Assembly: GCA_963978895.1 (NCBI GenBank)
Contig: OZ022245.1
Span: 22,498,968-22,562,967, forward strand
Direction of reading: 5' to 3'
Source of the DNA: Erpobdella octoculata
Taxonomy: Eukaryota > Annelida > Clitellata > Hirudinida > Erpobdellidae
Length of the DNA: 64,000 nt
Notes under the pieces: generated by a model
The model's input: only the letters and a program-made list of their open reading frames with translations
Told to the model about the DNA's origin: nothing
The model's database searches: none
Translations under genes and position numbers: made by a program
In this document: positions 42,177-55,450 of the stretch, piece after piece
Position numbering within the stretch: position 1 is the stretch's first letter
How the letters are laid out: each line of letters starts with the position of its first letter

Positions 42177-42393
42177 ATATTCTATACATTGATTTTCCTT
42201 ACTTTATTATAGGGGTTCTGAAGATGGATAAAGCCGAAACCGGCCGGTCAACCCCTTGTGACAATAAAGTTTTGTGTACTATTGACTGTGTAGTTAATTC
42301 GGGAAGAAAATTTAGACGGTTTGAAGCAGTAGTAAAGAAATGGTGTTGTAGAAAATGGGCCGTAGCATTTAATAGAGCGTGTTTATGCGAGAA
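42177..42393 (+). repeat. Right terminal inverted repeat of the Penelope-like element
   Basis: 217 bp, mirror of 38472-38688. The RT frame starts only about 12 bp away, so this repeat is both promoter-side end and leader. Confidence 0.95.
42212..42255 (+). ncRNA. Hammerhead ribozyme-like motif, 5' end of element (antisense to RT)
   Basis: Identical 44-nt motif to the one at 38610: GGGGTT, CTGAAGA, GAAAC, GGTC, AACCCC in order. It lies on the strand opposite to the RT frame because the ends are inverted repeats. Confidence 0.65.
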
Positions 42394-42412
42394 TTTGATA
42401 CCCAAATATTGT

Positions 42413-44339
<1,927 letters not shown>

Positions 44340-44544
44340 CCACTGGCGTAGCCAGTTTGTTCACCGGGGCGAGGGAACACAAGATATACAAATGCGCCAC
44401 TGAAAATGTACACATAGAACCGTTTAAGGTAGTAGCGGATACTTTTTCTACGAAAACAATTTTTTTAAAAACAACTTTTTGTCGCCCCTTACAAGTGGCG
44501 CCAGAGGACACATCTCCCATGCCTCCCTCGCTACACCTCTGCAT
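44340..44544. mobile_element. Short MITE (about 205 bp)
   Basis: Left end CACTGGCGTAGCCAG and right end CTCGCTACACCTCTG (reverse complement CAGAGGTGTAGCGAG) form imperfect terminal repeats. The same ends recur near tRNA-Val genes at about 5154, 6129, 7515 and 17161. The target duplication is not clear. Confidence 0.5.
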
Positions 44545-44695
44545 CTTCCGTCAGTTAAAAACGCTTCAAGATGGATTGTCTCCGTCTCCAACGTTGAAAC
44601 GAGTTTCTTTATTCTATTCTCTTAATGTTAAACTTATAGTTGGTTATTTGAAAATCTTTAATTAAAATGAATCATTGGCCAATGTACTTTTTAAT

Positions 44696-44758
44696 GTGTA
44701 GTGGTTATCACGTTCGCCTAACACGCGAAAGGTCCCCAGTTCGAGCCTGGCGGAAACA
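44696..44758 (+). pseudogene. tRNA-Val pseudogene
   Basis: Keeps GTGTAGTGGTTATCACG through the T arm, but the 5' acceptor strand is missing and one G of the T-stem/acceptor junction is lost (CCTGGCGG against CCTGGGCGG). It cannot form an acceptor stem. Confidence 0.88.
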
Positions 44759-44856
44759 TTTTGTTTTGCTTCTGAGAAGAAAACAATCTCAATTTGCTGA
44801 AAACATAAATAATAGATAAATTAATAATCCTGATATGCTTTTAAGTAAGGGTTTAA

Positions 44857-44879
44857 GGGTTCGACTCCCGGTTCAAGCA
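44857..44879 (+). pseudogene. tRNA-Gly 3' remnant
   Basis: GGGTTCGACTCCCGG followed by TTCAAGCA, a mutated 3' acceptor. CTTTTAAGGGCGCTGGT, the usual Gly 3' flank and module, follows immediately. Confidence 0.75.
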
Positions 44880-44886
44880 CTTTTAA

Positions 44887-44960
44887 GGGCGCTGGTTCTA
44901 TTGCGGTAAAGTGTTTGCCTGTTTTTCTAAAGTACGGTAATTCTAATCTAACCAGCGTCT
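44887..44960 (+). repeat. tRNA-like module, full copy
   Basis: Starts GGCGCTGGTTCTATTGCGGT and ends TCTAACCAGCGTCTG. GCGCTGGT and ACCAGCGT can pair as an acceptor-like stem around a TTCTAATC (B-box-like) loop. Confidence 0.6.
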
Positions 44961-45566
44961 GTATGGTGTGTGGATAGCAGAGGTGAACATTGGTTTGGTC
45001 CAATCTTTTGACACATGTCTGGGTTGGATTGAAAATAAAAGAAGTTTTTTTCAAATTAACAAGAAAATTTAACTATGGGTTCTGTTGGGTCAGAAAATTT
45101 AACGTTTCTGGTGGTTCGGGATGGGTTGAGCTAAGAAAATTGTTGGTTGGTTTGGGTTGCCAAATATGAACCCATGTACACATCTGGAGGATAGGCACAA
45201 CTGCTCAACTGCTTCATCAAGGTTATGGATATCAGCGCTCAAAGCGCCTATGTGAATCTGTTATTGAACACTAAATCTGTTGTACATTTACATTTAAAGA
45301 ACTGCCTCTAATTGTAATACACATGCTTCAGTTTTTCGAACCAGCCATGTCAATTTAAATCTATAAAACATGAAAACTAAGTTTTCAAATATTTTTGGTC
45401 TTTTACTTCAAACAAAAACTCCTAAACAAACAAAATTTATAGAACCCGGAAATTCACACAAAGTATACATAGGTTTTCCTCGTCAGGTTTAAAATTTGAT
45501 ACTAAATTATGTACGTTAAAAATTCTAACATTTTGAATTGCTCAATTAAAAAACCTCCGAAGTTAT
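44961..45566 (+). repeat. Diverged duplicate of 13841-14640
   Basis: Shares the TGACACATGTCTGGGTTGG and AACAAGAAAATTTAAC words in the same order as the earlier block. Non-coding. Confidence 0.6.
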
Positions 45567-45599
45567 TTACTTTCATAGTTCTTACGAGGTATTGCTGGT

Positions 45600-46382
45600 G
45601 GGGAACGGATATTTCCCCCCGGACAATCCCCCCGGACAATTCCCCCCTGGACATTCCGCCCCCCCCCCCCCCCGAACAATTCCCCTCGGATATCCCCCCT
45701 GGAGTAGAGTTAGAATTCAGGTTTTTCTAACAAACAAAGATATATTTTTAAAAGATTTAACATTTATTGTTTATGTTTAATCGAATATTATTAATTGAAT
45801 AGAGTGTTTATCATTTCACTATTTACTTCGTTAGGGTTAGGGCTAGGATAAGGGTTATGGTAAGGGTTAGCATCTCTCTAGTTACTACGTTAGGGTTATG
45901 GCTAAGGTTAGGATTATGGTTAGGGTTAGTGCTACCATCTCACTAGTTACTTCGTTAAGGTTAAGGCTAGGGTTAGGGTTAGCATCCCACTAGTTACTTC
46001 GTTAGGATTAGAGTTAGCATCCCGCAAGTTACTTCGTTAGGGTAAGGGTTAGGGTTAGCATCCCACTAGCTACTTCGTTCACCGACAGTTAAGCAAGGGC
46101 ATCCAACATTCGGCAAAATAGCTTATGCAATTTTTTTCTTCAAAAGTTTTTGACAGCACCAGCTCCTGCACCATAACATAAAAGAAACTCTTGCAATACC
46201 ACAAAGTTCATACAACTGCATTATTTTATTTATTTTCATTGATCAGAAAAACCGTCATATCCTGGAAAACATCTTACAACACGGGGGAAATGTCCGGGAA
46301 GAATGTCCGAGGGGGGAATGTCCTAGAATCTGTAGGGGGGAAATGTCCAGGAAGAAAAAGTCCGGGGAAATGTCCTACAATC
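45600..46382. mobile_element. Non-autonomous MULE-like element, copy 2
   Basis: Same ends and the same 9-bp flanks ATTGCTGGT (45591-45599, 46383-46391) as 17604-18446. It is 60 bp shorter, mainly because it lacks the inserted flank segment. It was inserted before the D1 duplication. Confidence 0.75.
45826..46080 (+). repeat. Telomere-like TTAGGG-rich minisatellite, copy 2
   Basis: Same ~45-bp composite units as 17838-18097, with different unit-level changes. Confidence 0.85.
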
Positions 46383-47093
46383 ATTGCTGGTTATACCATG
46401 ATTAGAAATAAATTGATGTAACAAACTGTAAAATGTCAGTTGCTCGTCATATCTGTAAAAGTCTTGTAATAACTAATTGCCGACTACGACGTAAATGGTT
46501 AACCGTTTGATGCCGATTGAAGATTTTTTTCGAAGTGGTGCATCCAGTTTTTATATTAAGATATTAAATAGCTTGCACAATTGTTTGATTGTAAATATCG
46601 AGATTTTACACACTGGCTCAAACAACTTACGTATTGACTTAAACTACTATACAGACTACGGTTCCTTTAATACATTGGTTCTCAAGCTTTTTTGTGGATC
46701 GGCACACTAAAAACATCTAAAAAGTTCTGCTGAACTATAATGAAAAATTACTTTTATGGATATAAATTCCTGGTTTTCAAGTGTTTTTTTGATGTCATGG
46801 GTGAACTTGTTTAGTTGACGAGTATCCAGATCATGTCGAAACGGGGCTATAATGTCGTGATTTATTCGACACCTTTGATTTGCAAATCAAACAAAAACAA
46901 TCTGAGCATTTTGGGATCCTAATGTATTATTAAGTTATAAACTCATTAATTAACTTGCACAATTGTTTGATTGTAAAGATGGGGATTTAGATTTAAAACA
47001 TGGTCACGTTGGCTCAAACTTATAAACTTCAACTACTGTACAGACATGGGTGGTAAAACAAAGAAGGTTTGTAAATTTTAAAGTCTACAAGTA

Positions 47094-47164
47094 GCGTGAG
47101 TGGTATAACGGTAGCATAGTTACCTTCCAAGCAATTGATCCGGGTTCGACTCCCGGCTCATGCA
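47094..47164 (+). tRNA. tRNA-Gly(TCC), possibly decaying
   Basis: 71 nt with two changes from its paralogue at 19150: G to A in the anticodon stem (GTTAC against GCAAT, an A-C mismatch) and C to T in the acceptor (CTCATGC, a G-T wobble). The anticodon TCC is intact, but function is doubtful. Confidence 0.75.
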
Positions 47165-47285
47165 CTTTTAAGGGCGCTGGTGCAGTGGCGAAGCTTGGGT
47201 CTGTGTCGCCCAGGTGGTCTTCTCCCTTAAGCTATTTATAAACACGTAAAAAGCTGTGCATATTTATATTCCTGTGGGACGTAAA

Positions 47286-48378
47286 CAGTGATGGACAAAA
47301 AAAGGTTAAATTAAAAAGTTACTAACTAATAGTTTAACTTCCTTTTTTAGTTAAAATCTTACTCACAAAGCTTAGATTTACTTTGTAGTTCTGTTTTATT
47401 TAATTACGATAGAAATGATTATTAACTAAGAGTAGTTTGTTCCATAGTTAGCATTTCTGAAGTAAGCATAACAAATATATTCAAAATGGCTCGCTAGTCT
47501 CACAAATTATTAAAATTATTAAATGATTTGTTTTATTTACATTCAATTTGTGTAAATTTATCATTCATTTTTTGTTACTTACTAAATGAATTTCATTCGA
47601 AAGAGTACTTATCACCAGTACGAAATATATAAAGCAACGCCGAAGATAAGACAGTGAGGAAAGTGCAGATGAAATGCTTCCAGTGAAGAAACAGGTTGCA
47701 ATTAATTTTATTTTTCCAAGAAAACTCATTTACATAGATTTAACTTTCGTGCATGTAAAAAACTAATTGGGTTTTTTTATTATTTCAGTTAGTATCATAT
47801 TTCTCTTCTAAAGCTGATTAGCGTGAATAGTTTTCTGGCATTCCCCGCAATAGCCAGAGCTTTCAAGAATTCCCAGTTCGGCTGCTGTTGAACGTCTTTT
47901 CAGTGCTGCTGGACAAGTCTTGACAGCTCAAAAATGCAAGATGGCTGATGAAACAATTAATATACTAATTTTTTTGTGGTCAAGGTTGAAGTCCCAAACC
48001 AATTTCTGCTCACAAATTATCATGTTATGATTGATATAATCGTCTATTTAAAAATAAAAATGTATTATGCAGTTTTGTTGGAAATAAAATTTAAAACAAT
48101 AATCATTCTACTCTTTGATCGATCATGTTATTAAATAATTTAAAAACAAATTTCAAGCATGATGTTTGATCGAGTAATAAGTTAATTGAAAGAACCAAAA
48201 TCGCCGAGATCAGTATAAAATACAAAAGATTTTAGAAATAGTTGGAAAAAGTTTAACGACCTTTTTTGAGTTTAGTTACAAATTTTTTTAAATTAGTTGC
48301 CACTAAAAGTTTAACTTAAGTTTTTCAGTTAAACGTTAGTAAATGGTTAACTAAAAAAATAATTTGTGCCTATCTCTG
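47286..48378 (+). mobile_element. Internally deleted hAT element, copy 2
   Basis: Partner of 19342-20433 with CAGTGATGGACAAA start and TATCTCTG end. The flanks are GACGTAAA and GGTGTAAA. The hATC remnant lies near 47870-47985. Confidence 0.8.
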
Positions 48379-49066
48379 GGTGTAAATCAATCGGTGGAGA
48401 TGGCTAGACAAGTCAGGCTTAACTAAACGTTAAGAAAATAAATGAATCAAATTTGTTATTTAATTGATAACCATGCCTGTTGTCGTGATATTAACACACC
48501 AATGAAAAGTTACATAATAAAAATGACAATACAACTGATAATTTTAACTGTCAGAGTGTAAGAGTTTTGCTCAACGAATCAAATCCACTCCCATGAGTTA
48601 TTTTTTTAATAGTTTATAATCCTTTACATCAGGTGTTTTAAGACTGATATAGCTCTACCTATGTAGGAAATATCAAAGTACCTTCTGTCGTGGAATATAA
48701 TTTGATCCTTTTCTTGTTTTTTTCTCCTCCTTTATCCAGACTTGGGACTGGCTCGCATTTAGCGAGGCAGATACGCAATCCATTTAATAAATACTGTAAT
48801 AATTAATTGAGAAATGTGTTTTATGCTAAAATTCAAATTGTCTGAAAAGTAGAGGAATAAATAAAAACTCCCATCTCGGTTATTTTGCGACAAAAATGTT
48901 AATAATGTCATTCTTATTGAGTTAAATGTTTGATACTTATATTTTAAATTTGTACAAAGAAATTATTTGCTGTAGCTGACTTTGTTATAAGCAGAACATA
49001 CAAACATAAATTTGCCGTATCCAGGATAAGTGTTTTAAAACTAACCAATACGAATCGGTCCGGCTA

Positions 49067-49138
49067 TCCTCGTTAGTATAGTGGTAAGTATCCCCGCCTG
49101 TCACGCGGGAGACCGGGGTTCAATTCCCCGACGGGGAG
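49067..49138 (+). tRNA. tRNA-Asp(GTC)
   Basis: 72 nt, identical to the gene at 34846. GTTTTTG follows, and a 27-bp satellite starts about 35 bases downstream. Confidence 0.96.
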
Positions 49139-49174
49139 GTTTTTGTAATTTTGTTTACAAAATAAGATTTATTT

Positions 49175-50023
49175 ACAAATCAGCGTATAAATCTTATATG
49201 AACAAATCAGCGTATAAATCTTATATGAACAAATCAGCGTATAAATCTTATATGAACAAATCAGCGTATAAATCTTATATGAACAAATCAGCGTATAAAT
49301 CTTATATGAACAAATCAGCGTATAAATCTTATATGAACAAATCAGCGTATAAATCTTATATGAACAAATCAACGTATAAATCTTATATGAACAAATCAGC
49401 GTATAAATCTTATATGAACAAATCAGCGTATAAATCTTATATGAACAAATCAGCGTATAAATCTTATATGAACAAATCAGCGTATAAATCTTATATGAAC
49501 AAATCAGCGTATAAATCTTATATGAACAAATCAGCGTATAAATCTTATATGAACAAATCAGCGTATAAATCTTATATGAACAAATCAGCGTATAAATCTT
49601 ATATGAACAAATCAGCGTATAAATCTTATATGAACAAATCAGCGTATAAATCTTATATGAACAAATCAGCGTATAAATCTTATATGAACAAATCAGCGTA
49701 TAAATCTTATATGAACAAATCAGCGTATAAATCTTATATGAACAAATCAGCGTATAAATCTTATATGAACAAATCAGCGTATAAATCTTATATGAACAAA
49801 TCAGCGTATAAATCTTATATGAACAAATCAGCGTATAAATCTTATATGAACAAATCAGCGTATAAATCTTATATGAACAAATCAGCGTATAAATCTTATA
49901 TGAACAAATCAGCGTATAAATCTTATATGAACAAATCAGCGTATAAATCTTATATGAACAAATCAGCGTATAAATCTTATATGAACAAATCAGCGTATAA
50001 ATCTTATATGAACAAATCAGCGT
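49175..50023 (+). repeat. 27-bp satellite, about 31 units
   Basis: Units read ACAAATCAGCGTATAAATCT followed by TATATGA. Over 31 copies I see only one internal change (CAACG for CAGCG near 49370) and edge variants. Because 27 is divisible by three, a long frame of NKSAYKSYM repeats is open, but it starts inside the tRNA gene and is not a credible protein. Confidence 0.98.
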
Positions 50024-50442
50024 TCATGCAAAAATAACTTTTTATAGCAGATAGCTCTATAAAGAAGTTTTTTTTTTTATTATAGTTTATAGTCTTTTAC
50101 ACCATGTGTTTACTATAAAAAAGGCAAACAACACAGTTTATATATAGACTAATATCACAGCCTTTTGGTCCACAAGCTTGAAAAAGAAAGAAACACTAAT
50201 ATACTTGAATCTGAAAAACTATTTTATTTTCGAAATCAGCGTAAAAACGACTATTTATGCATGCCAAACTGCATTAAAATCGCTGGTTCTTTAAAAAATT
50301 ATATCAAGTTACAGACAGACGAAGCTGACAAATTATATAAGTAACTGGATATAAATTAACTTTTCAAACACAGGCTTTCTAAAAAAAAATTTCTTTGTGT
50401 TGTTATTAGAACTACAAGTTTTTTTTAACGTTAGTCTTCTTT
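50024..50442. other. Non-coding DNA
   Basis: No feature. A lone AAATCAGCGTAAAAACGAC near 50233 resembles the start of the satellite unit and could be its source or a decayed outlier. Confidence 0.4.
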
Positions 50443-51197
50443 AGCATTGTTATTGAAGTAACGTAGTTGCCTATTGCCTATGTTGTTGACATATATGTAT
50501 GTTATATGTATGTTATGTATGTTATGTATGTTATGATATGTATTATGTATGTTATGATATGTATTATGTATGTTATGATATGTATTATGTATGTTATGAT
50601 ATGTATTATGTATGTTTTGATATGTATTATGTATGTTATGATATGTATTATGTATGTTGAAATTACTTGAAATAATCTTACGTCCATCCATTGTTTAGTG
50701 GCTTCAATGTAGCATTGTTATTGAAGTAACGTAGTTGCCTATTGCCTATGTTGTTGACATATATGTATGTTATATGTATGTTATGTATGTTATGTATGTT
50801 ATGATATGTATTATGTATGTTATGATATGTATTATGTATGTTATGATATGTATTATGTATGTTATGATATGTATTATGTATGTTTTGATATGTATTATGT
50901 ATGTTATGATATGTATTATGTATGTTGAAATTACTTGAAATAATCTTACGTCCATCCATTGTTTAGTGGCTTCAATGTAGCATTGTTATTGAAGTAACGT
51001 AGTTGCCTATTGCCTATGTTGTTGACATATATGTATGTTATATATATGTTATGTATGTTATGATATGTATTATGTATGTTATGATATGTATTATGTATGT
51101 TATGATATGTATTATGTATGTTATGATATGTATTATGTATGTTGAAATTACTTGAAATAATCTTACGTCCATCCATTGTTTAGTGGCTTCAATGTAG
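50443..51197 (+). repeat. 268-bp higher-order tandem repeat, 2.8 units
   Basis: Units start AGCATTGTTATTGAAGTAAC at 50443, 50711 and 50979. The first two look identical over 268 bp. Each contains a 21-bp inner repeat (TATGTTATGATATGTATTAT plus G, about six copies, four in the third unit) and ends CCATCCATTGTTTAGTGG. The end sequence is also the start of D2, so the array grew from the D2 edge. Confidence 0.95.
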
Positions 51198-52049
51198 TCT
51201 GTTGTTATAAGCTATTTATCAGATACTATAGTGGGCTAATCTTGCCATTGCTTACAAAATAATTAAAAAACTATTTAGTAAAAAAACAATCCTTATCTGA
51301 CTTTACTTGCTTAAATATAAATTGAACGGAGTTCTGTAGTTTGCTCAAAACATTTTTTTTCACAGTCTTCTTCAATCTTCCACTTATACTTAGTGGTTTC
51401 CGAAGCTTATTTGACCGTGGGCCACATAAAAAAATTCTTTTTATACTTTCATACTTCAACAATAATGTCTTTAAAATAGTTTCTAACTCTGGGGTCCTTA
51501 TATATCTTTGAACAAATAGGTCTTTGAAAATGCCAATGTGGTCCTCGTTAGTATAGTGGTAAGTATCCCCGCCTGTCACGCGGGAGACCGGGGTTCAATT
51601 CCCCGACGGGGAGGTCTTTTTGTCAACAAATTTAGATTTGATATCGAAACGCGTATGTCTCGTAATAAAATTATGAATACGTCTATGTTTAATTGTTTTG
51701 CTACATGTGATACGTTGCAGAGAGTTTGGATTAAAATATTTGAAAAAGTTATCAAAAGGATCTCTTCCTGAAAGTGGAAAGTTTTTTTTTTCGAGAGCGT
51801 GTGTCAAAAATAATTTAATATCGCAATTCATTTCAAATTCAGACAGATTTATGCACTCCTATTTTTAACTTAAACTAAAAAAATTATTCGCTCTAAGCAG
51901 ATAACGCCTACCACCTTTATACATATTTAACTAAAAATTAATTTTTCAAACAAAATTTTCTAAGAAAGGGACTTTGCGCTACGGAGTATTTTACAATTTT
52001 GTCTGCCTGTGTATAAAAATTTTGTCTATTCGCATTTTTTATTTATGAA
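51166..52049 (+). repeat. Duplicated block D2, copy 2 (left part)
   Basis: Partner of 21171-21923. It keeps the complete tRNA-Asp and is cut at 52049/52050 by a Helitron; the block resumes at 54716. Confidence 0.88.
51542..51613 (+). tRNA. tRNA-Asp(GTC)
   Basis: 72 nt, identical to the gene at 34846. Followed by GTCTTTTTGTC, a T-run terminator. Confidence 0.96.
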
Positions 52050-52084
52050 CTAGCGGGGTTACCCGGCGTTGCCCGGGGTTTTTA

Positions 52085-52610
52085 GAGGTTTTTCTAATGT
52101 TTGTCTCTCTCGCTCCCGTTCCTTCTCCACTTTCCCGTTTTCGTCGCGTTCCCGGTCGCTTTTCCGCTCTCGGTCGTTTTCCAGCTCCCGGTCGCTTTCC
52201 CGCTCAGAAGTTTTGTTATCGATTTTCTCTCTTGCTCGCGTTTCCTTCCAAGCTTGCTCTCCCGATTCCAGTCGCTTTCCGCGTTCCCGGTCGCTTTCCG
52301 CGTTCCCGGTCGCTTTCCCGTTCCCGGTCGCTCTCCCGTTCCCGGTCGCTTTCCCGTTCCCGGTCGTTTTCCCGTTCCCGGTCGCTTTCCCGTTCTCGGT
52401 GGCTTTCCCGTTCCCGGTCGCTTTCCCGTTCCCGGTCGCTTTCCTGTTCCCGGTCGCTTTCCCGTTCCCGGTCGCTTTCCTGTTCCCGGTCGCTTTCCCG
52501 TTCCCGGTCGCTTTCCTGTTCCCGGTCGCTTTCCCGTTCCCGGTCGCTCTCCCATTCCCGGTCACGGTTGCTCTCCCGTTCCCGTTCACGCTCATTTTCT
52601 CTTTTCCATT
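52085..52610 (-). repeat. 18-bp purine/pyrimidine tandem array
   Basis: Plus strand CCCGTTCCCGGTCGCTTT units with small changes. All three frames stay open on both strands, giving false RS-, DRERE- or FPVA-repeat proteins. Confidence 0.9.
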
Positions 52611-52656
52611 CTTTCATAACTTCTGTTAGCCTATAAAACGTAAAATAGATTTGCTA

Positions 52657-52761
<105 letters not shown>

Positions 52762-52794
52762 TGGTATTTTATTCTGTAGTTCCGAGAAGCCACT

Positions 52795-53030
52795 ACATTG
52801 AGTTTATTCAAGGCCGAGCTAAAGACATTTCTGTTTGCGAAATCCTATCCAAATTGATGATCAGAGAGAAATTATTTCATTTTTCCTGACATGCTGATTT
52901 TTGTGTTTTATATTATTTTTTTTGCTTTATTTTTGTTGTTTTGTTTTGTTGATTTTATTGTAAAAGGAGCCCTGAGGTGTTACACAAAAGGGCGCTTGAA
53001 ATCCAAATAAACTTAAACTTAAACTTATAT
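52795..53030 (+). mobile_element. LINE 3' end fragment (CR1/L2-like)
   Basis: One frame reads PREATTLSLFKAELKTFLFAKSY and then stops, which resembles the extreme C-terminus of LINE ORF2 proteins (short arginine-containing motif, then FKxxLKTxLF). A 3' UTR ending GGGCGCTTGAAATCCAAATA and an (AAACTT)n tail follow. Nothing of the RT core remains. Confidence 0.6.
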
Positions 53031-53035
53031 ATATA

Positions 53036-53645
53036 CTAGCGGGGTTACCTGGCGTTGCCCGGGGTTTTTAGAGGTTTTTCTAATGTTTGTCTCTCTCGCT
53101 CCCGTTCCCTTCTCCACTTTCCCGTGTTCGTAGCGTTCCCGGTCGCTTTTCCGCTCTCGGTCGTTTTCCAGCTCCCGGTCGCTTTCCCGCTCAGAAGTTT
53201 TATCGATTTTCTCTCTTGCTCGCGTTTCCTTCCAAGCTTGCTCTCCCGATTCCAGTCGCTTTCCGCGTTCCCGGTCGCTTTACCGTTCTCGGTCGCTTTC
53301 CCGTTCCCGGTCGCTTTCCCGTTCCCGGTCGATTTCCCGTTCCCGGTCGCTTTCCCGTTCCCGGTCGCTTTACCGTTCTCGGTCGCTTTCCCGTTCCCGG
53401 TCGCTTTCCCGTTCCCGGTCGATTTCCCGTTCCCGGTCGCTTTCCCGTTCCCGGTCGCTTTCCCGTTCCCGGTCGCTTTCCCGTTCCCGCTCACGCTTGC
53501 TCTCCCGTTCCCGTTCCCGGTCATGCTTGCTCTCCCATTCCCGGTCACGGTTGCTCTCCCGTTCCCGTTCACGCTCATTTTCTCTTTTACATTCTTTCAT
53601 AACTTCTGTTAGCCTATAAAACGTAAAATAGATTTGCTAAGACTA
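53036..53645 (-). mobile_element. Nested Helitron segment, second copy of 52050-52660
   Basis: Starts on the plus strand with CTAGCGGGGTTACCTGGCG and the same CTTTCCCGTTCCCGGTCG array, and ends at the same GCTAAGAC/(TA)n junction as 52660. It is a close paralogue of the first array segment. The hairpin has one change (ACCTGG). Confidence 0.75.
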
Positions 53646-54156
<511 letters not shown>

Positions 54157-54351
54157 GTTCCCGCTCGATCACCCGCTTCGCTCATTTTGTGACGAATTTA
54201 AAAAAAAAATTCTCTATATTTGATTCCCTTTGACTCTCAAGGTTGTGTGAAAATTTCATTACGATCGGATGAATGGTGTAGCAATGCATAAAGAACATGA
54301 ACATATACAAACATTCATTTTTACCAATGCTTTTATTAACTCGTCGTCTCG

Positions 54352-54421
54352 GTTTGTCTGTCTGTCTGTTTCTCTGTCTGTCTGTTTCTCTGTCTGTCTG
54401 TTTCTCTGTCTGTCTGTTTCA
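54352..54421 (+). repeat. 16-bp TCTGTCTGTCTGTTTC tandem repeat
   Basis: Four units with period 16 inside the Helitron. GTCTGTCTG words are frequent near Helitron 5' ends. Confidence 0.92.
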
Positions 54422-55282
54422 AATCTTGCAATCAATTTTTGAGTCACTTCCTGATGATAGATTTTTTTCAAATTTTGCATACATGCTCAAAATAGAAGAC
54501 AATGCAATATTCAATTATTAGTTCCACAATAAGTCAATTAATTTAGTTAATTTTAATTAATTTCGATATTTCGATATAATTAAGATATTTCGACTTTAAT
54601 ATAAAATAAAAGAGTAATATAAGAAAAAATTGATTGCAAAATTTGTGTTTTAATTACATATAAGAGCATTGGTTTTAAAAATTCGTTTTTAATTTACTTG
54701 TTATATATATATAGATTAGTTTTGTTTTGTCACACTAAAATATTACCAACGATAAAAAACCAGAAGATAGCTCAGTCATATACTCATAAGTGACGTCTGT
54801 GACTCACCCCGGCACTGAAAGTAACCATTCATTCAACAAAATTAGACTCAATTTTATGAACATCCACTCTGAGTCTGATCTAAACTATTCTAAAACAGTT
54901 CGTATTATTGTTATTGACAATAAAAGCAATTCTCAAGGAGTATGCTTGACCAAACATATTATAGTTGAAACAGTCTGAAAATAAAAACGGCGTTGCACGG
55001 GACATTGAAGATAATTTAGTTTTCTATCTTCACCATAATATCAGTTTTTCAACAAAGACATTCTGAAGAGCTTTCAGGTAGGTATTTGTCAGCTTAGTTG
55101 ACACAAATTTTAAAGCATTTTGTTTGAATAAAAACTTGCAGATTTGGCAACCGCGTAGCCAGTTAAACTTGTATTAGGGGGTCTCAGTACTTACGAGAGA
55201 GCCTTTAAAAATTAATGAGTAATTTATAAATCTGTCAGTAAAGTTGAAATTTGTAAGTTATGTCAGTGATGTTAAACAAACA

Positions 55283-55354
55283 GGTTCTATGGTGTAACGG
55301 TTAGCACTTTGGACTTTGAATCCAGCGATCCGAGTTCAAATCTCGGTAGAACCT
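55283..55354 (+). tRNA. tRNA-Gln(TTG)
   Basis: 72 nt, like 29790 with two substitutions: the acceptor here is GGTTCTA/TAGAACC, fully paired, and GCACTTT replaces GCATTTT. Probably functional. Confidence 0.95.
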
Positions 55355-55362
55355 TAATTTTA

Positions 55363-55450
55363 AGGGCGCTGATGATATTGCAGTAAAGTGTTTGCTTGTC
55401 GGCCTAAAACAAACGGCTGTTCAAATCTAACCCTGCTTTGCCAGCGTTCG
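55363..55450 (+). repeat. tRNA-like module downstream of tRNA-Gln, copy 2
   Basis: Same as 29871-29953 with scattered changes (B-box region GTTCAAATCTAACCC). Confidence 0.6.

Larger units (their letters stand above)
38472..42393 (-). mobile_element. Penelope-like element with GIY-YIG and hammerhead-bearing inverted repeats
   Basis: A 3.9-kb element whose two ends (38472-38688 and 42177-42393) are perfect 217-bp inverted repeats by eye. Between them is one minus-strand frame encoding a Penelope-type reverse transcriptase fused to a GIY-YIG nuclease. Both repeats contain a hammerhead-ribozyme-like core, as reported for Penelope-like elements. The left side abuts an (AT)n tract. The same left end appears at 63968-64000, so another copy probably continues past the window. 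Confidence 0.92.
45567..48976 (+). repeat. Duplicated block D1, copy 2
   Basis: Partner of 17571-21032, same orientation and contents. Differences are scattered substitutions and small indels plus the 63-bp segment present only in copy 1 (18169-18231). Confidence 0.85.

Noticed and set aside
49175..50023. CRISPR-like array
   Set aside because: The 27-bp units are head to tail without spacers, in a eukaryotic genome.
49081..50037. 318-residue open frame of NKSAYKSYM repeats
   Set aside because: It begins inside a tRNA gene and consists of a 27-bp satellite; the frame is open only because the period is a multiple of three.
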